Shown: piece after piece, positions 33,082 through 43,733 of the stretch
Layout: each line of letters begins with the position of its first letter
Position numbering within the stretch: position 1 is the first letter of the stretch
Source of the DNA: Coniochaeta sp. PMI_546
Lineage: Eukaryota; Ascomycota; Sordariomycetes; Coniochaetales; Coniochaetaceae
NCBI GenBank assembly: GCA_021432605.1
Contig: MU271154.1
Coordinates: 438,192 to 502,191 of the forward strand
Direction of reading: 5' to 3'
Length of the DNA: 64,000 bases
The notes under the pieces: model-generated
What the model saw: the letters and a program-made list of their open reading frames with translations, nothing else
Databases searched by the model: none
What the model was told of the DNA's origin: nothing
Translations under genes and position numbers: made by a program

Positions 33082-33714
33082 ATGCCACTTTTGACTAGGG
33101 ACATGCCAACCATATCGGAAATCGAGCCAGGCCTCTTCATAGGCGACTTCGCAAGCTCATCTCAATTGTCGACGCTAGCGAACCACAACATAACCGCCAT
33201 TGTATCGCTCGCAAACAGCGAGTCAGAAATCTGGAGCCGCCCAGCGAATCGCGAGCTTGTGCCAGAAGCGAGCCACATGTTCGTCTGCTGCGCCGACTCG
33301 CCCACCCAAGACATCTTGGCCAGGCTGGGCGACATTTGCGACTTTATCGACAAGCACATGCGTATCGCCAACGGGAACGTCCTCGTACATTGTACGGCCG
33401 GGAGGTCGCGGTCGGCAACTATAGTTGTCGCGTACTTGATGCGGAGGAACAGGCAGACTCTCGACTCTGTCTTGAAGCAGGTCAAGGACAAACGGAGAAT
33501 AGAGCCGAGTGGGAATTTCCTTGACCAGCTGCAAATATGGGAAGACGTCGGCTACGAGGTCTGGGAAGGTGTCGAGAAAACGAAACCCAAGGAGGCTTAC
33601 CAAAACTTTCTCGAACGTCAAAGAGCGAAGGCTGCATACAAGGCCCAGGCCCAGCATCACCGGGATTGTTACTTTCGAAATCTTGATTATGCTTCGCGAC
33701 GACTGTCTAGTTGA
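33082..33714 (+). CDS. Dual-specificity protein phosphatase
   Basis: A single exon of 210 residues. The DSP fold begins at about residue 13 (IEPGLFIGDFASS, the usual 'I.pgLyiG' start). The P-loop is HCTAGRSRS at 103-111 with catalytic Cys104 and Arg110; the general-acid aspartate is probably D72 (CCADSPTQD). AYLMRR and the closing FLDQLQIWEDVGY helix match the family. No extra targeting or kinase-interaction domain is seen, only a basic helical tail with FLERQRAKAAYKAQAQ. It would remove phosphate from Tyr and Ser/Thr residues, or from other phospho-substrates as atypical DSPs do. It converges with the next gene (147 bp). Confidence 0.9.
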   Translation: MPLLTRDMPTISEIEPGLFIGDFASSSQLSTLANHNITAIVSLANSESEIWSRPANRELVPEASHMFVCCADSPTQDILARLGDICDFIDKHMRIANGNVLVHCTAGRSRSATIVVAYLMRRNRQTLDSVLKQVKDKRRIEPSGNFLDQLQIWEDVGYEVWEGVEKTKPKEAYQNFLERQRAKAAYKAQAQHHRDCYFRNLDYASRRLSS

Positions 33715-33861
33715 GGCATGCCAGCTCAACTCCTCTATGCCAGGAAAATTGTACATCGTCAATCTGTTTGTTGCACATCCGCATCATCACACACCATCTC
33801 ATCATTCTTAAATATCTTGCTTCTGATGTGAGTAGCATCCACTTGCGGGAAAAGAACACAA

Positions 33862-35220
33862 CTAACCGCGACTTAGGCTGTCAAGCTCCTGATCCACACG
33901 TCTGGAACTCAACTCCACTCTTGAAACGGGCTTTCCCTGGAGAGCAGGCGGCCTATCACCAGCAGCCATTGTCAGAATCACATTCACCTCCTCCGGAGTT
34001 GTGATCGGTACAGGATTCGTGTGTATCCAAGCATCCTCCATCGAGTTATCAGCAAGCTTGTCAAACTGCTCCCTGCCAACGCCAACCTCCTTCAGGCTGC
34101 CCGGCAGACCTAGCTCCTTCACGTACGCTTCGATGACATCCCCAAGGGACGAAATGTCCGTATCCTGTCCTCGCTCCCTCAAAGCATCCGCCACGGACCC
34201 GAGGCGCCAAAAGGCACTTAGAACCAGCCCCTGCCGCTCACGCACCCAGCTCTCCTGCCGTCCGCTGTGGAGATTCCACCGTAGGACAGAGGGCAGCATA
34301 ACACAGCTCGTCTCCCCATGACCCACGCCAAGCGGACCGAGCTGGTGCCCGATCGCATGGCTCGCACCCATCGGCACCCCGAATCTCAGGCCGCGCATGG
34401 CTGCCACGACGGCTAGCTGGCACTGCTTGCGGGCTTCCCTGTCAGATGGATCGCGTCTAGTGGACAAGAGACCGGGCAACAGGAGACCCAGACTCTCGAG
34501 CAGGGCCTTCTCTGCTTCTTGCCGTCTCTTCGCTGGGGCGTCGGACCGGGGCGAGAAGAAGATTGAAGTCAGACCCTCGACGCAGTGATCTACGCTGCGC
34601 ATACCGGAGGCCAGCCATGTCTTTGTGGGGGTCGTAGTGCATAAGGCAGGGTCAAGGATGACGAGGGAGGGCCCGATGGACGGATGCCGAAAGGAGCACT
34701 TCTGGTGCGTGCGAAAATTGGTCGCGCCGCCGAAGGGTGTGTATTCACCTCCCGAAAGCGAAGTGGGGATGCACACTATCGGGATGGGATTGGCCTTGAT
34801 GCTGGCCGGATCAGGCTTTGCTCCAGCATGCAGTTTTGACAGTGCGTCCTCAGTGAAAGCTCCGTTGGCTGCAGCGAAAGCTGCTACCTTTGCTCCATCG
34901 GTGAGTGACCCGGCGCCGAGGGTCACGAGGAGATCGGCTTTAGTAGATTGCAGTTCTTTTGCTATCTCGAGGACGTCGGTCCAGGGGACGTGCTGTTTTA
35001 TGCCGTAGCGGATGCCGACGATTTTATCGTTTAGCGCCGCCTGGAGCTTGGTGAAGCTGTCTGTTTTGCTAATTGAGGTGGAGACAATGACGTAGACTCT
35101 GTTTGCGCCGTAGGTCTCGAGACAGTGCTTGAGGCAAGCTTGATCGAAGGGAAGACCGATTGAGATGTGGGTGGCCGGGTCGTCCTTGAAAGGGGGATAG
35201 TACAGTTCTTCAGTTGACAT
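33862..35220 (-). CDS. Iron-containing alcohol dehydrogenase family, maleylacetate-reductase-like
   Basis: A single exon of 452 residues, ATG at 35220. The nucleotide-binding part has VIVSTSIS and the loop LVTLGAGSLTDGAKV (GGGS-like); the metal-binding part has MRSVDHCVEGLTS and GASHAIGHQLG, which supply the Asp and His iron ligands. The substrate-side pattern PTSLSGGEYTPFGG is typical of maleylacetate reductases, which reduce maleylacetate to 3-oxoadipate with NAD(P)H in aromatic-ring breakdown. Other Fe-ADH activities are possible. The last 30 residues (VELSSRRVDQELDSLSRG) look unlike the family and may reflect a missed 3' intron. There is no targeting signal, so it is cytosolic. Confidence 0.87.
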   Translation of the reverse strand: MSTEELYYPPFKDDPATHISIGLPFDQACLKHCLETYGANRVYVIVSTSISKTDSFTKLQAALNDKIVGIRYGIKQHVPWTDVLEIAKELQSTKADLLVTLGAGSLTDGAKVAAFAAANGAFTEDALSKLHAGAKPDPASIKANPIPIVCIPTSLSGGEYTPFGGATNFRTHQKCSFRHPSIGPSLVILDPALCTTTPTKTWLASGMRSVDHCVEGLTSIFFSPRSDAPAKRRQEAEKALLESLGLLLPGLLSTRRDPSDREARKQCQLAVVAAMRGLRFGVPMGASHAIGHQLGPLGVGHGETSCVMLPSVLRWNLHSGRQESWVRERQGLVLSAFWRLGSVADALRERGQDTDISSLGDVIEAYVKELGLPGSLKEVGVGREQFDKLADNSMEDAWIHTNPVPITTPEEVNVILTMAAGDRPPALQGKPVSRVELSSRRVDQELDSLSRG

Positions 35221-36304
35221 CGTTCACGGTCTAGGCTGACAAGCAGTTTCTCGGAAGGACTAGATCGCAGACTACCTTATATGAAATGAAAAAGAATGCT
35301 GTCAAGAGTCAATTCTGCGTGGTTGAGCGAAGCTATGTATCAGATCAGGTGGTGACTACTGGTGCACCTCCCTGGAATATTGACAAAATAACCCTTCATA
35401 GAAGGAGGAGACACACAACAAGCCGGCATTAGAAATCAAGAGATGGGGGCGGGTGTACAGAGCAAACGGTAGAGAATAACATGGGACCCCTGGCGCGGGG
35501 TTATACTGCAATCGTATGCTCGTTCACTGCCGAAATGCAGCCGTTCATTTGCCACCTGAATCTCTCCACTGTTTTTCGGCTGAATCCCGACACACGGCGA
35601 CGGGCTTCGTCCGGTGGCCTCCTGGCACCAGAAATACAGAATTATCCCATGTATAAAAATCGCTGCCGAATACTTCGAACGGCGATTTCAAAATCAGTTA
35701 GAAATGGGAGCTTTGAGGGGGCATAATCAAGGACGTCAAGCCACGATCAGCTAGCATGGCCAGTCGAACCCAGTGCGAGCTCAAATTCCAGTCACAAGGC
35801 TTATACGTTCAACCAAACGAGTAGCTCAATTGCCAGTCGCCAAGGTACCATAGGCCTGGAGCACCTCCTCAGCCTTAGGCCGTTTACATCTGCTCCTTCA
35901 TTGCGGTGCTGTGGAAACCTTGAAGTGTCGTTAATTTAAGCTTCGCTTGCTTACCTAACTCCCACCGGTTCGGCGAAAATTTGGTTATCCACATCCACAT
36001 TGAGCCGACCATCGCTGAGCAGATACGACAGCGTTTTACCGCCACAACCATGGCATCCATCTGTTCCGATAAGCACTCGGATATACAGTGACCTCTCTTT
36101 TGGAGGGCGTGCTTTCTTGTTTACATTCTTTCAAGCCCCTTTTTCTGTTCACTCAGGTATCCAGACCGGTGGAGGTTGAGGTTTTCTTGCCGAACTACCT
36201 CCGATAGCGCAAATTAGCTCCCACAAAAGCACCCAACTTCATTGTCTATGCTCACCACATCTCCTGAAGGGTCTTACTTACCTCATTGAGGATCTACCGC
36301 CAAG
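35221..36304 (+). other. Intergenic, divergent promoters
   Basis: About 1.1 kb between the dehydrogenase (minus) and the amidophosphoribosyltransferase (plus). The open frame at 35481-35726 is not recognisable. An AAGGTACCATAGGCC element lies near 35843. No other feature is seen. Confidence 0.4.
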
Positions 36305-38265
36305 ATGTGTGGCATAGTCGCTCTCATTCTCGGCCATTGGGACAATGAAAGTGCCCCCTGCACAGCTGCTGCTGACCTTCACGAGGCTCTCTACTACCTC
36401 CAACATCGAGGCCAGGATGCTTGCGGGATAGCGACATGCGCGGCTGGAGTATGTATCTCATATCGAAGCCACAATAAGTTGAGGCAACTAACAATCAATA
36501 GGGACGCATATATTCTTGTAAAGGCAATGGCATGGTATGTTGCTTCTGTCCCTCTATAGGCACACATGCTCATCTTCACTCAGGCTGCTCAAGTCTTCCG
36601 CGACGGAAAAAGCGTCAGAGACTTGCCTGGTTTCATGGGTCTTGGACACTTGAGGTGTGAGTTTGTCTATATACTACTTCCTCCAACTCATGGACGTTCA
36701 AGTTCTAATCTGAGCAGACCCCACCGCCGGCAGTTCGGCTGCCGCGGAATCACAACCGTTCTACGTGAACTCTCCCTATGGCCTCTGTCTCTCCCATAAC
36801 GGCAACTTGATCAACGCCCCGGACCTCCGTGAGTTCTTGGACAAGGTGGCCCATCGGCACATCAACACCGATAGCGACAGTGAGCTGATGCTGAACATCT
36901 TTGCCAACGAGCTCAACGAGACCGGAAAGTCGCGTGTCAATACCGATGACATCTTCACGTCTCTGACTTCAATGTACAAGAAGTGCCAGGGTGCGTTCGC
37001 GTGCACTGCCATGGTTGCTGGCTTTGGAATCTTGGGGTTTCGCGACCCGGATGGCATCCGACCACTCGCTCTTGGCCGTCGCGCGTCGGAGACCAAGCCT
37101 GGCACTTTCGACTACATGCTTGCATCGGAAGATATCGCCTTGAAGCAGCTTCGCTTCAAGCGGGTTCGCGATATCAAACCCGGTGAGGCGGTGTTCATCG
37201 AGAAAGGGTGCGAGCCAGTTTTCTATCAAGTCGTCCCTGAGAAGTCTCCACGAGTTGATATATTTGAATACGTCTACTTCGCAAGGCCTGATTCTGTCAT
37301 TGATGGTATCAGTGTACATCGGAGCAGGCAAAACATGGGCTATAAACTTGCCGAGAAGATCAAGGAGATCCTCGGGGAGGAGGGCATCAAGGAGGTCGAC
37401 GCTGTGATCCCGATTCCAGAAACAGCGACTACTTCAGCAGCAGTCGTCGCCGAGCATCTCTCGAAGCCCTACGTTCAGGCATTCGTCAAGAACCGCTACG
37501 TCCAGCGGACCTTCATCCTGCCTGACCAAGGCAAGCGGCAGAAGAGCGTGCGCCGGAAGCTGAGCACCATCGACGAGTTATTCACGGACAAGTGCGTGCT
37601 CCTTATCGATGACAGCCTGGTGCGAGGTACCACAAGCCGCGAGATCGTTGCCATGGCGCGCGAGGCCGGCGCTCGGAAGGTCATCATGTGCAGCTGTGCT
37701 CCTCCCATTACCCACCCGCACATATACGGTATCGACCTAGCATCGCAGACGGAGCTCATCGCGTACAACCGTACTAGACAAGCCATTGCGAAGCACATTG
37801 GTGCCGAGGAGGTCATCTACCAGGAGCTCAAGGACCTGGTTGACGCCTGCGCCGAGCTCTCGCCTCGGGATCCCAAGACGCAGGAGTTTGAGGTTGGCGT
37901 GTTCACGGGCTGTTATACAACTCCCGTCCCTGAAGGCTATTTCGCGCATCTGAACCAGCTCAGGGGCACGAAGCGCAAGGCTGATGTGGCGGACGGACAC
38001 TCGGCCCGTCCCATGGTTGTGGCGAGTAGCGGCCCTGTTGAAGTCGGTGTCAACGATTCTGAGGCCAATTCAGACTCGCCTGCGGTCGGGCTCAACTACC
38101 GCACGCGCCAGAGGACGCCGCCTGACACGAGCGCATCGGTTGTACGATCACCCCCGCGGGAACCTGCTGATAGGCAGGATATCAGGTATGTATCCAATGC
38201 GACTTATAAATTCTCAGGGGCTGACCTTTTCTAGTCTCCATAACGTGGCGACTGAGGCAAGGTAA
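36305..38265 (+). CDS. ADE4: Amidophosphoribosyltransferase (glutamine PRPP amidotransferase)
   Basis: Five exons: 36305-36448, 36502-36534, 36584-36656, 36718-38185 and 38235-38265, giving 582 residues. Exon 2 is only 33 bp ([11 protein letters not shown]). The enzyme catalyses the first step of purine synthesis, PRPP plus glutamine to phosphoribosylamine. Cys2 of MCGIVAL is the glutaminase nucleophile, exposed after Met removal. The class-II amidotransferase domain includes [11 protein letters not shown] and SHNGNLINA; the phosphoribosyltransferase domain has the PRPP loop [14 protein letters not shown]. Other family blocks are YVYFARPDS and [10 protein letters not shown]. The C-terminal 80 residues are polar and variable. 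The last splice is uncertain: without it the protein would end 8 residues longer, at 38234. The gene is cytosolic and housekeeping. Confidence 0.95.
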
Positions 38266-39386
38266 TACTGAACAAGGTGGCACTTTGACTGCTGTGGTGG
38301 TTCTCTGCTTTCAACGTACATTGCATGTTTTCGCTCAGGGGAACTAGATGTAGAACTCATAGATTGTGTAGCATCACAATCGTACAAGTGATCTGCGATA
38401 TTGATTATCGAATGAAGATTCAGTAGATAGTGGTATAGTCCGTTGTACTCTAAGACTGTCTTCGACAGTCGTCATATACATCGCATATGGTGAAGTTTTC
38501 AAGAGATTAGCCACGTTACACATCTAGACCTAACAGATCAACCATTGCTCACATCTGTTGCAAATAAATCCCAAGACATCTTATCACGAAATGCGATTTG
38601 TAAGCCATGGTCACTTCGCTTCGGCTGCGGTCAAGCCTGGCCATCCAGAATTCGACACGTAGACTCAAATTCAGCAATTTTTGAAAGCAAGAATGCGTGT
38701 GAACCCGTGATAGTTGGCCACCGTGTTCCCCTTTTCAGAAGCAAGATACTTGCCCCTGCATGTAAAGATTCTTCCCGGAGTGTTCACCGAATTCGGGCGA
38801 TGAGACGTCAATTACGCTGAAGCCTCTTTGCTAGGATGTCTGGTGTAATAGGTAATGTGGCAACATGGAATCAGGCAGCGAAGTAGAGTCTGGCAAGCCG
38901 TGGAAGTCGATGTTACTGCATTCGACTAAGCACTCTTAATTAAGCCCAGTGGGTATGTGACAGGCACTCTAGCACTTTGCTACAAGGTTCAAGGCGCTTT
39001 GGACGTTGGGTGAATCCTCGGCAGTGACTAACATTAAAAGCCGTTCAAATCACTCTAGTCTCCCAGTCGGCCTGCGCATTCACCATGCACTGTGAGCGGT
39101 GTTTAGGTCTAGTTCACGGATCATTTCATGGACCAAGATGCAGTCACTGCAAGCTGAAATATATATAGACCTTCGCCTTGCCCGCTAGATTTACCGAGCA
39201 GTGACAGAGCTCTCCCACTAGCGTCAACAAAGTCATCCAACTCAACATAGGCGAAATTTCTTGATATATACCAACTTGAAGACCAACTGATGCGATATCG
39301 CATGTCAGAGAAAGTACCACATCCAGCCAGGGTTCCTCTCACTATCGGCACCTCTCTCCACCAAAAAAATAAAAAAGCCAACAACA
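38266..39386 (+). other. Intergenic, 5' flank of the opine-dehydrogenase-like gene
   Basis: About 1.1 kb. The frame at 38545-38820 shows no recognisable motif. A TATA-like ATATATATAG lies at about 39160-39169, some 220 bp before the start codon, and an A-rich run directly precedes that ATG. Confidence 0.4.
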
Positions 39387-40520
39387 ATGACACTCAAGCG
39401 TGACAAGATTCTGATACTTGGTGCCGGTCACGCCGGTTGTGGAATGGCCGCTGACTTCGAAGACCGTCGAGAAGGGTCCACGATACTTTGGGCTGCAGAC
39501 GGCCGCGATAGAATCTTCCAAAAGATCAGAAGACAGGGCTACCTTCCGTCATATCTCGAGCTGAAAGGTACTTTCAACCCAGAGCTTACCAAAGACCTAA
39601 GATACGCCTTCAGCCGGGCTTGGATGGCGATTGTTGCTACCCCTGCAACCGGGCAAGACGACATTATTGCAATCATCGCCAAGCTTGCAGGAGAGAAGAA
39701 GCTTGATGGAAGCGAAATACTCCTCATGTTCAACGCGGGCAGACTTGTTGCACCCCTCTCAGCGCAGCGTCTGAAGGACGCCAGCTTCAAGAACATTCTC
39801 GAAACGTGCAAATCCCCTTATTCTTCGCGCGTAGAAGAGCTCGATGACGGCACAGTCCGCGTCCGTTTAAACGCATACAAGCGCCGTCTCCATATCGCAG
39901 GCCTAAGTCCAATCAGCCTGTACGACAGGACACAGATCAACCGCATCTTCCGGGTGAAGGTTATATACGTTTCTAACATTCTCAAACTCTTTCTTCTCGG
40001 GCAATATTTCATTCACATCGGCACCATACTGTCAAATCTGTCCCCTATCGAGACGAAAGAGCCGAAGAAATTCTACTCTGGCCTGATGACTCCGGGGGTC
40101 TGCTCCCTGTCTGAGCATGCTCATCAGCTAATACTCGATGTTGCCTCGAAATTAGGCTTCACCGGAATGGAGACGATGCTCGAGGCATTCAAGCGAGACT
40201 ACGCATGCGAGACCGCTGACCTCGCCAGCTTCGTAAGAGACTGCACCGACCTGAACCGCCGAGTTGGCCTCCCGAGCAGCACGAAGGACCGCCAGCTTGA
40301 CGAGGACGTGCTGTACTATGCCGTTCCCGTCGTTAGTCTTGCGGCGGCGCTGGGCGTGGCTGGCACGCATGTGGATATCGTCAGGGGATGGATCGCGTCT
40401 GCTTCCGTTCTCAATGGCACGGATTATCATAAAGAGGGGAGAAAGCTGGAGAACTTCAGTCTGCCTGCTGATGCCACCAAGGAGCAGATTTTGAACATGT
40501 TCAACACGCGGCCAGATTGA
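39387..40520 (+). CDS. NAD(P)-dependent octopine/nopaline-dehydrogenase-like enzyme
   Basis: A single exon of 377 residues. An N-terminal Rossmann fold begins with KILILGAGHAGCGMAADF (GxGxxG-type, about 8-25), followed by the substrate part with VATPATGQDDI and LMFNAGRL. The C-terminal all-helical domain (from about 205) matches the octopine dehydrogenase fold and contains the expected His (EHAHQL) and the segment VGLPSSTKDRQLDEDVLYYAVPVVSLA. Family members condense an amino acid with a 2-oxo acid to form opines, or act on related substrates; fungal versions are scattered and uncharacterised. The bacterial bias of the family makes past lateral transfer possible. There is no signal peptide, so the protein is cytosolic. 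Confidence 0.82.
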   Translation: MTLKRDKILILGAGHAGCGMAADFEDRREGSTILWAADGRDRIFQKIRRQGYLPSYLELKGTFNPELTKDLRYAFSRAWMAIVATPATGQDDIIAIIAKLAGEKKLDGSEILLMFNAGRLVAPLSAQRLKDASFKNILETCKSPYSSRVEELDDGTVRVRLNAYKRRLHIAGLSPISLYDRTQINRIFRVKVIYVSNILKLFLLGQYFIHIGTILSNLSPIETKEPKKFYSGLMTPGVCSLSEHAHQLILDVASKLGFTGMETMLEAFKRDYACETADLASFVRDCTDLNRRVGLPSSTKDRQLDEDVLYYAVPVVSLAAALGVAGTHVDIVRGWIASASVLNGTDYHKEGRKLENFSLPADATKEQILNMFNTRPD

Positions 40521-42277
40521 TGGGCCATATTGTCACCTGATAGGTAGCGAATCATGGAGATAGGGCCGTGACCCTTCGTTCATGGAAGTGTCGAGATAGA
40601 TAATCTCTGCCGAAGTTTTTGACGACCTGTGACTTTCCGACCTTAACACGATGTGAACGCGGTTGATAATAGGAATTTAAGAGGTTACTGAGCGCCAGGA
40701 GGACCCCAAGAACCTACCTGAATCTTATGCTCGCTCCCTGTGTGAATTTGCCGTGCAAGCCGTAACTCTTCCAGGGTCTCGTACAATCGCGCCATTGGTA
40801 TTATCTAGATGACCTCTATGCCGCTATCGTTGCCAAGCTTGGTCCTATAATGTCATCGGGTCCGCACACATGGGGCAATAGGTTAGTCGGTAGTTGGGCA
40901 AGACCATTTCAGTGTCCCTTATTCACATGATGCTCTTCTTGCATCGCATCACTCAACGTAACAGTTGTTCGCAGGGAGAACACGGCAAGCGGTTCGAGCA
41001 GACTTGAGGGGCAATAGCTGTCATGATCGCTTGTTACCTGTAATGGCTCCGGATGAACATCGATCGTTATATTGGCCATCGGCTGGACTCTAGGCCTGGC
41101 TTCGTCCGTCTTGCTGGGGTCATCCATGAAATCCATATCGTCAACGGCATCAACGATGCGGCTCACAACATGGAACACGAGTCTCCTCCGTCTGTTCGGC
41201 ATTCCAGCGCCCTTGGATGTCCGCGACAAATCTGTCTCTGATGCCCTGCGGCTTCCAGAACCCTGTGAAGAGGCATTGATGCAGTTCAAGGCTTCTTTCT
41301 TCATTCATGAGCGAGCGCATGGTGTTGAAAGGAGAAGAATGGATGAAGCTGGTGTAATGTTTCCTTGTCTGGCCACCTAACAACATCGACTGCTCACGAA
41401 TCTCCCTCGGTGATCCTCAATCTTCGAATCCTCACAAATAAAAATACGCAACGAACTGACTTGATGTGGAAGTCCCTACTACATTATGGACTCTCTTATG
41501 CATGATCTGGTGCAACGGAGACCCTTTCGGCTTCCACCAATTCAAGGGACAGTTTCAGAAAGCTATGGGACCGGCAGTCGGCGTCGCTACCAAGAGGGTT
41601 GGATTAGGCAGATACGACATTTGTGCTGAAGTAATCGCCAATAATGTAAGTCACGGAACAAAATGTATATAATGACAAGGAAATGTACTGACTTTAGTTC
41701 AAAGGAGATGGCTGATCTTGGCCACCGTGAAATCTTCACCATCGAAACTGCGAGCCAGAACATGTTCGACATGCTCCACTGCGCCTCGAACCGTTCTCTT
41801 CTCGAGCCCTAATCAATTCCGATGGCCGGCCGCTTTCAGCGTTGTTGTCATGTATGCAGCTGGCTGACTGTATACTGCCCACGTCGGGCGAAGGCAGGGT
41901 CATCTCGTTCACCTTCAGCCTTATGTCGTAACCGCGAAAGCAGAAGCAGCGAGGAAAACAATACCAGGACTATTCAGCTGCAAGTATCTTCCAGCACAAC
42001 CTTGAAGCCGGAAAACATCCTGATGGCCGGCCCAACAGAGGCCTGCACTGTCGGACTATGATTGCGACCGATCTGCCATAGAATCACGACCTCAGGGTAC
42101 TTGTCTATGCATCACTGCGCCGATCAAATAGAAGCCCAGGTAAGTCGCAACTCCCGGCCGTCTCAGTCAGTGTAGCGTGGAGGATGCAGGTACGCAACAG
42201 TTGAAAGTCCATTCGCAGCGCATCGAATGATCCTAGAAACTAAAGATGGTTCTCAGCACGTGAGGAAATGAAAGAGC
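40521..42277. other. Intergenic with several small coding-like frames, unresolved
   Basis: About 1.76 kb. Overlapping short frames look more protein-like than random. Minus 40909-41304 has an ATG and 131 codons (GVSRIVDAV-like acidic/basic pattern, later LEPLAVFSLRTTVTLSD). A second minus frame starts in the same stretch (LELHQCLFTGFWKPQG). On plus, ADLGHREIFTIETASQNMFDMLHC lies near 41707-41780. I cannot build a consistent spliced gene from these, and no family is recognised. It may be a small unannotated gene, a decayed one, or the 3' flank of the bZIP gene. Confidence 0.3.
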
Positions 42278-43276
42278 TCAACCACACATGCTGTCGAGCG
42301 CCTGCAGAACGACTTCCGACTTGACAGCACACAGGCCCTTCCCGTCCTCTGTGCAGCCCCTCTCTAACGCGGAAGCGATAGCATCCATCTTTTCCTCTGT
42401 TGTCGCGTAGTGTATGAGCATGTCATATGCCTGGCTACACTCGATACTGCCTCCTCCATACGATGGACCAGCGTCCCGTTGTGGTTCGTCACCCGAACTC
42501 GGAGGGACAGGAGGAACCTGCGTAATGTCGGCGGCAGGGTTCTTGAAAAGTCGCGTGAGAAGCTTGCACCGAGGTATCATTCGCTTGTCAGTGTGGCAGG
42601 AACGGCTACACTCCGCCAGCTCTTGGATACCTGGTGCATTGTCTTCGTTTGCCGCTCCATTCAAGCTGGCGGTAGGTATATGAGTAGTTTCTGCTTCGAC
42701 GTCTGCCACTGGAATATTGGTGGCGTTTGATTCACTTCCCTTACTCGCCAGTGGCTCAGCGGTTTCGATACACTGCGCCGTACCAGCTTTCTTCAACACA
42801 CACAGAGCCCTCGCCGGCACCTTTTCGCGAGCAATCTCGCTCGCCGACGTGATGCCTTCAATGCAACCAGTATGGCTCCTCCTTTGGCCGGATGCGAGCG
42901 CGGTGGCGCAGCACTTAGCCTTCTGCTCTACTTGTGACTGCATAGCCTTGCCTGACTCGATCACATCAACTCCATGGTCGCGAGACTCGGCGCCTAGCCA
43001 GCTTTCAATGTCTCGATTGCTGAAGCCCGCCAGTCGAAGAAGGTCCCGAAGTCGTCCATTCTCGAGTATCACATGTCGTGCTGCTAGCTGTACCTCCTTC
43101 GTCGCTTGAACTCCTTGCTCTCGCGCTTCTGCGAGTTTTGCTTCGAGATCCGATATATACGCCTTGCGACGGGCACGATAGCGACGCTTATTCTCGGTCA
43201 AGCGTAATGTCTTTTTGCAGTTGTTGGAGTCCGGGCGCTGGTGTGCAGGTATCGGGGAGGACATACTTGCGGACAT
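42278..43276 (-). CDS. bZIP transcription factor
   Basis: A single exon of 332 residues. The basic region at about 25-40 (LTENKRRYRARRKAY) has the N-x7-R arrangement (N29, R37). A heptad leucine/hydrophobic stretch follows from about 44 to 80 (LEAKL, then ENGRLRDLLRLAGF). RRYRARRKAYI places it among the short fungal bZIPs that resemble AP-1/Gcn4-type proteins only in the DNA-binding part. The rest is low in known motifs, with a cysteine-containing segment (AECSRSCHTDKRMIPRCKLLTRL) and a C-terminal helix that might act in redox sensing or activation. It is divergent from the chromate transporter gene (457 bp between starts), so it could regulate that gene, which is inference. Confidence 0.83.
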   Translation of the reverse strand: MSASMSSPIPAHQRPDSNNCKKTLRLTENKRRYRARRKAYISDLEAKLAEAREQGVQATKEVQLAARHVILENGRLRDLLRLAGFSNRDIESWLGAESRDHGVDVIESGKAMQSQVEQKAKCCATALASGQRRSHTGCIEGITSASEIAREKVPARALCVLKKAGTAQCIETAEPLASKGSESNATNIPVADVEAETTHIPTASLNGAANEDNAPGIQELAECSRSCHTDKRMIPRCKLLTRLFKNPAADITQVPPVPPSSGDEPQRDAGPSYGGGSIECSQAYDMLIHYATTEEKMDAIASALERGCTEDGKGLCAVKSEVVLQALDSMCG

Positions 43277-43733
43277 GGATTGTGGAGAGTGATGGGGGTC
43301 ATCTCCAGTCCTTTGCAGAAAGCCGGGAGGTCAAGACGACAGAAAGGTGGTGCGCTTCCAATTCTATTGAACCAATGATAATGAGCCTGTCCGTCCACTG
43401 CTCTTTTTCCAATGAACGGCGAGTTCCGGCGCTTGCTTCGTCTTCCAACGCCACAAAAGACAACGTCGGTGGCGATTGGCTCGCCAACACTGCCAACTTA
43501 CACTAGCTCTCTTGTCTCGACTCGCGATAGTGGATTTGCATCTTCTGCGGCCAGCCAATTAGGTCTGTCCAGTCTGTCCATCGAACATTTGGCCAGCGCA
43601 AAAAGAGACACCAGCCAATGACGGGTCGGCTGTCCGTCCATCTAGCCTATGGCTTTGACTTTGGAAGCAAAGAGACATGAATATATAAGACGTAGCAATT
43701 TGAACCCCAACAGCAACATGAGTTCCCATCGCC
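43277..43733. promoter_or_regulatory. Divergent promoter, bZIP and chromate transporter
   Basis: 457 bp between the two start codons. TATA-like AATATATAAG lies at about 43679-43688, 45-55 bp before the transporter start. An upstream ATG at 43718 is out of frame with the transporter and runs past its start to 43837, so it may lower translation by leaky scanning, or the true first exon differs. Confidence 0.45.
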
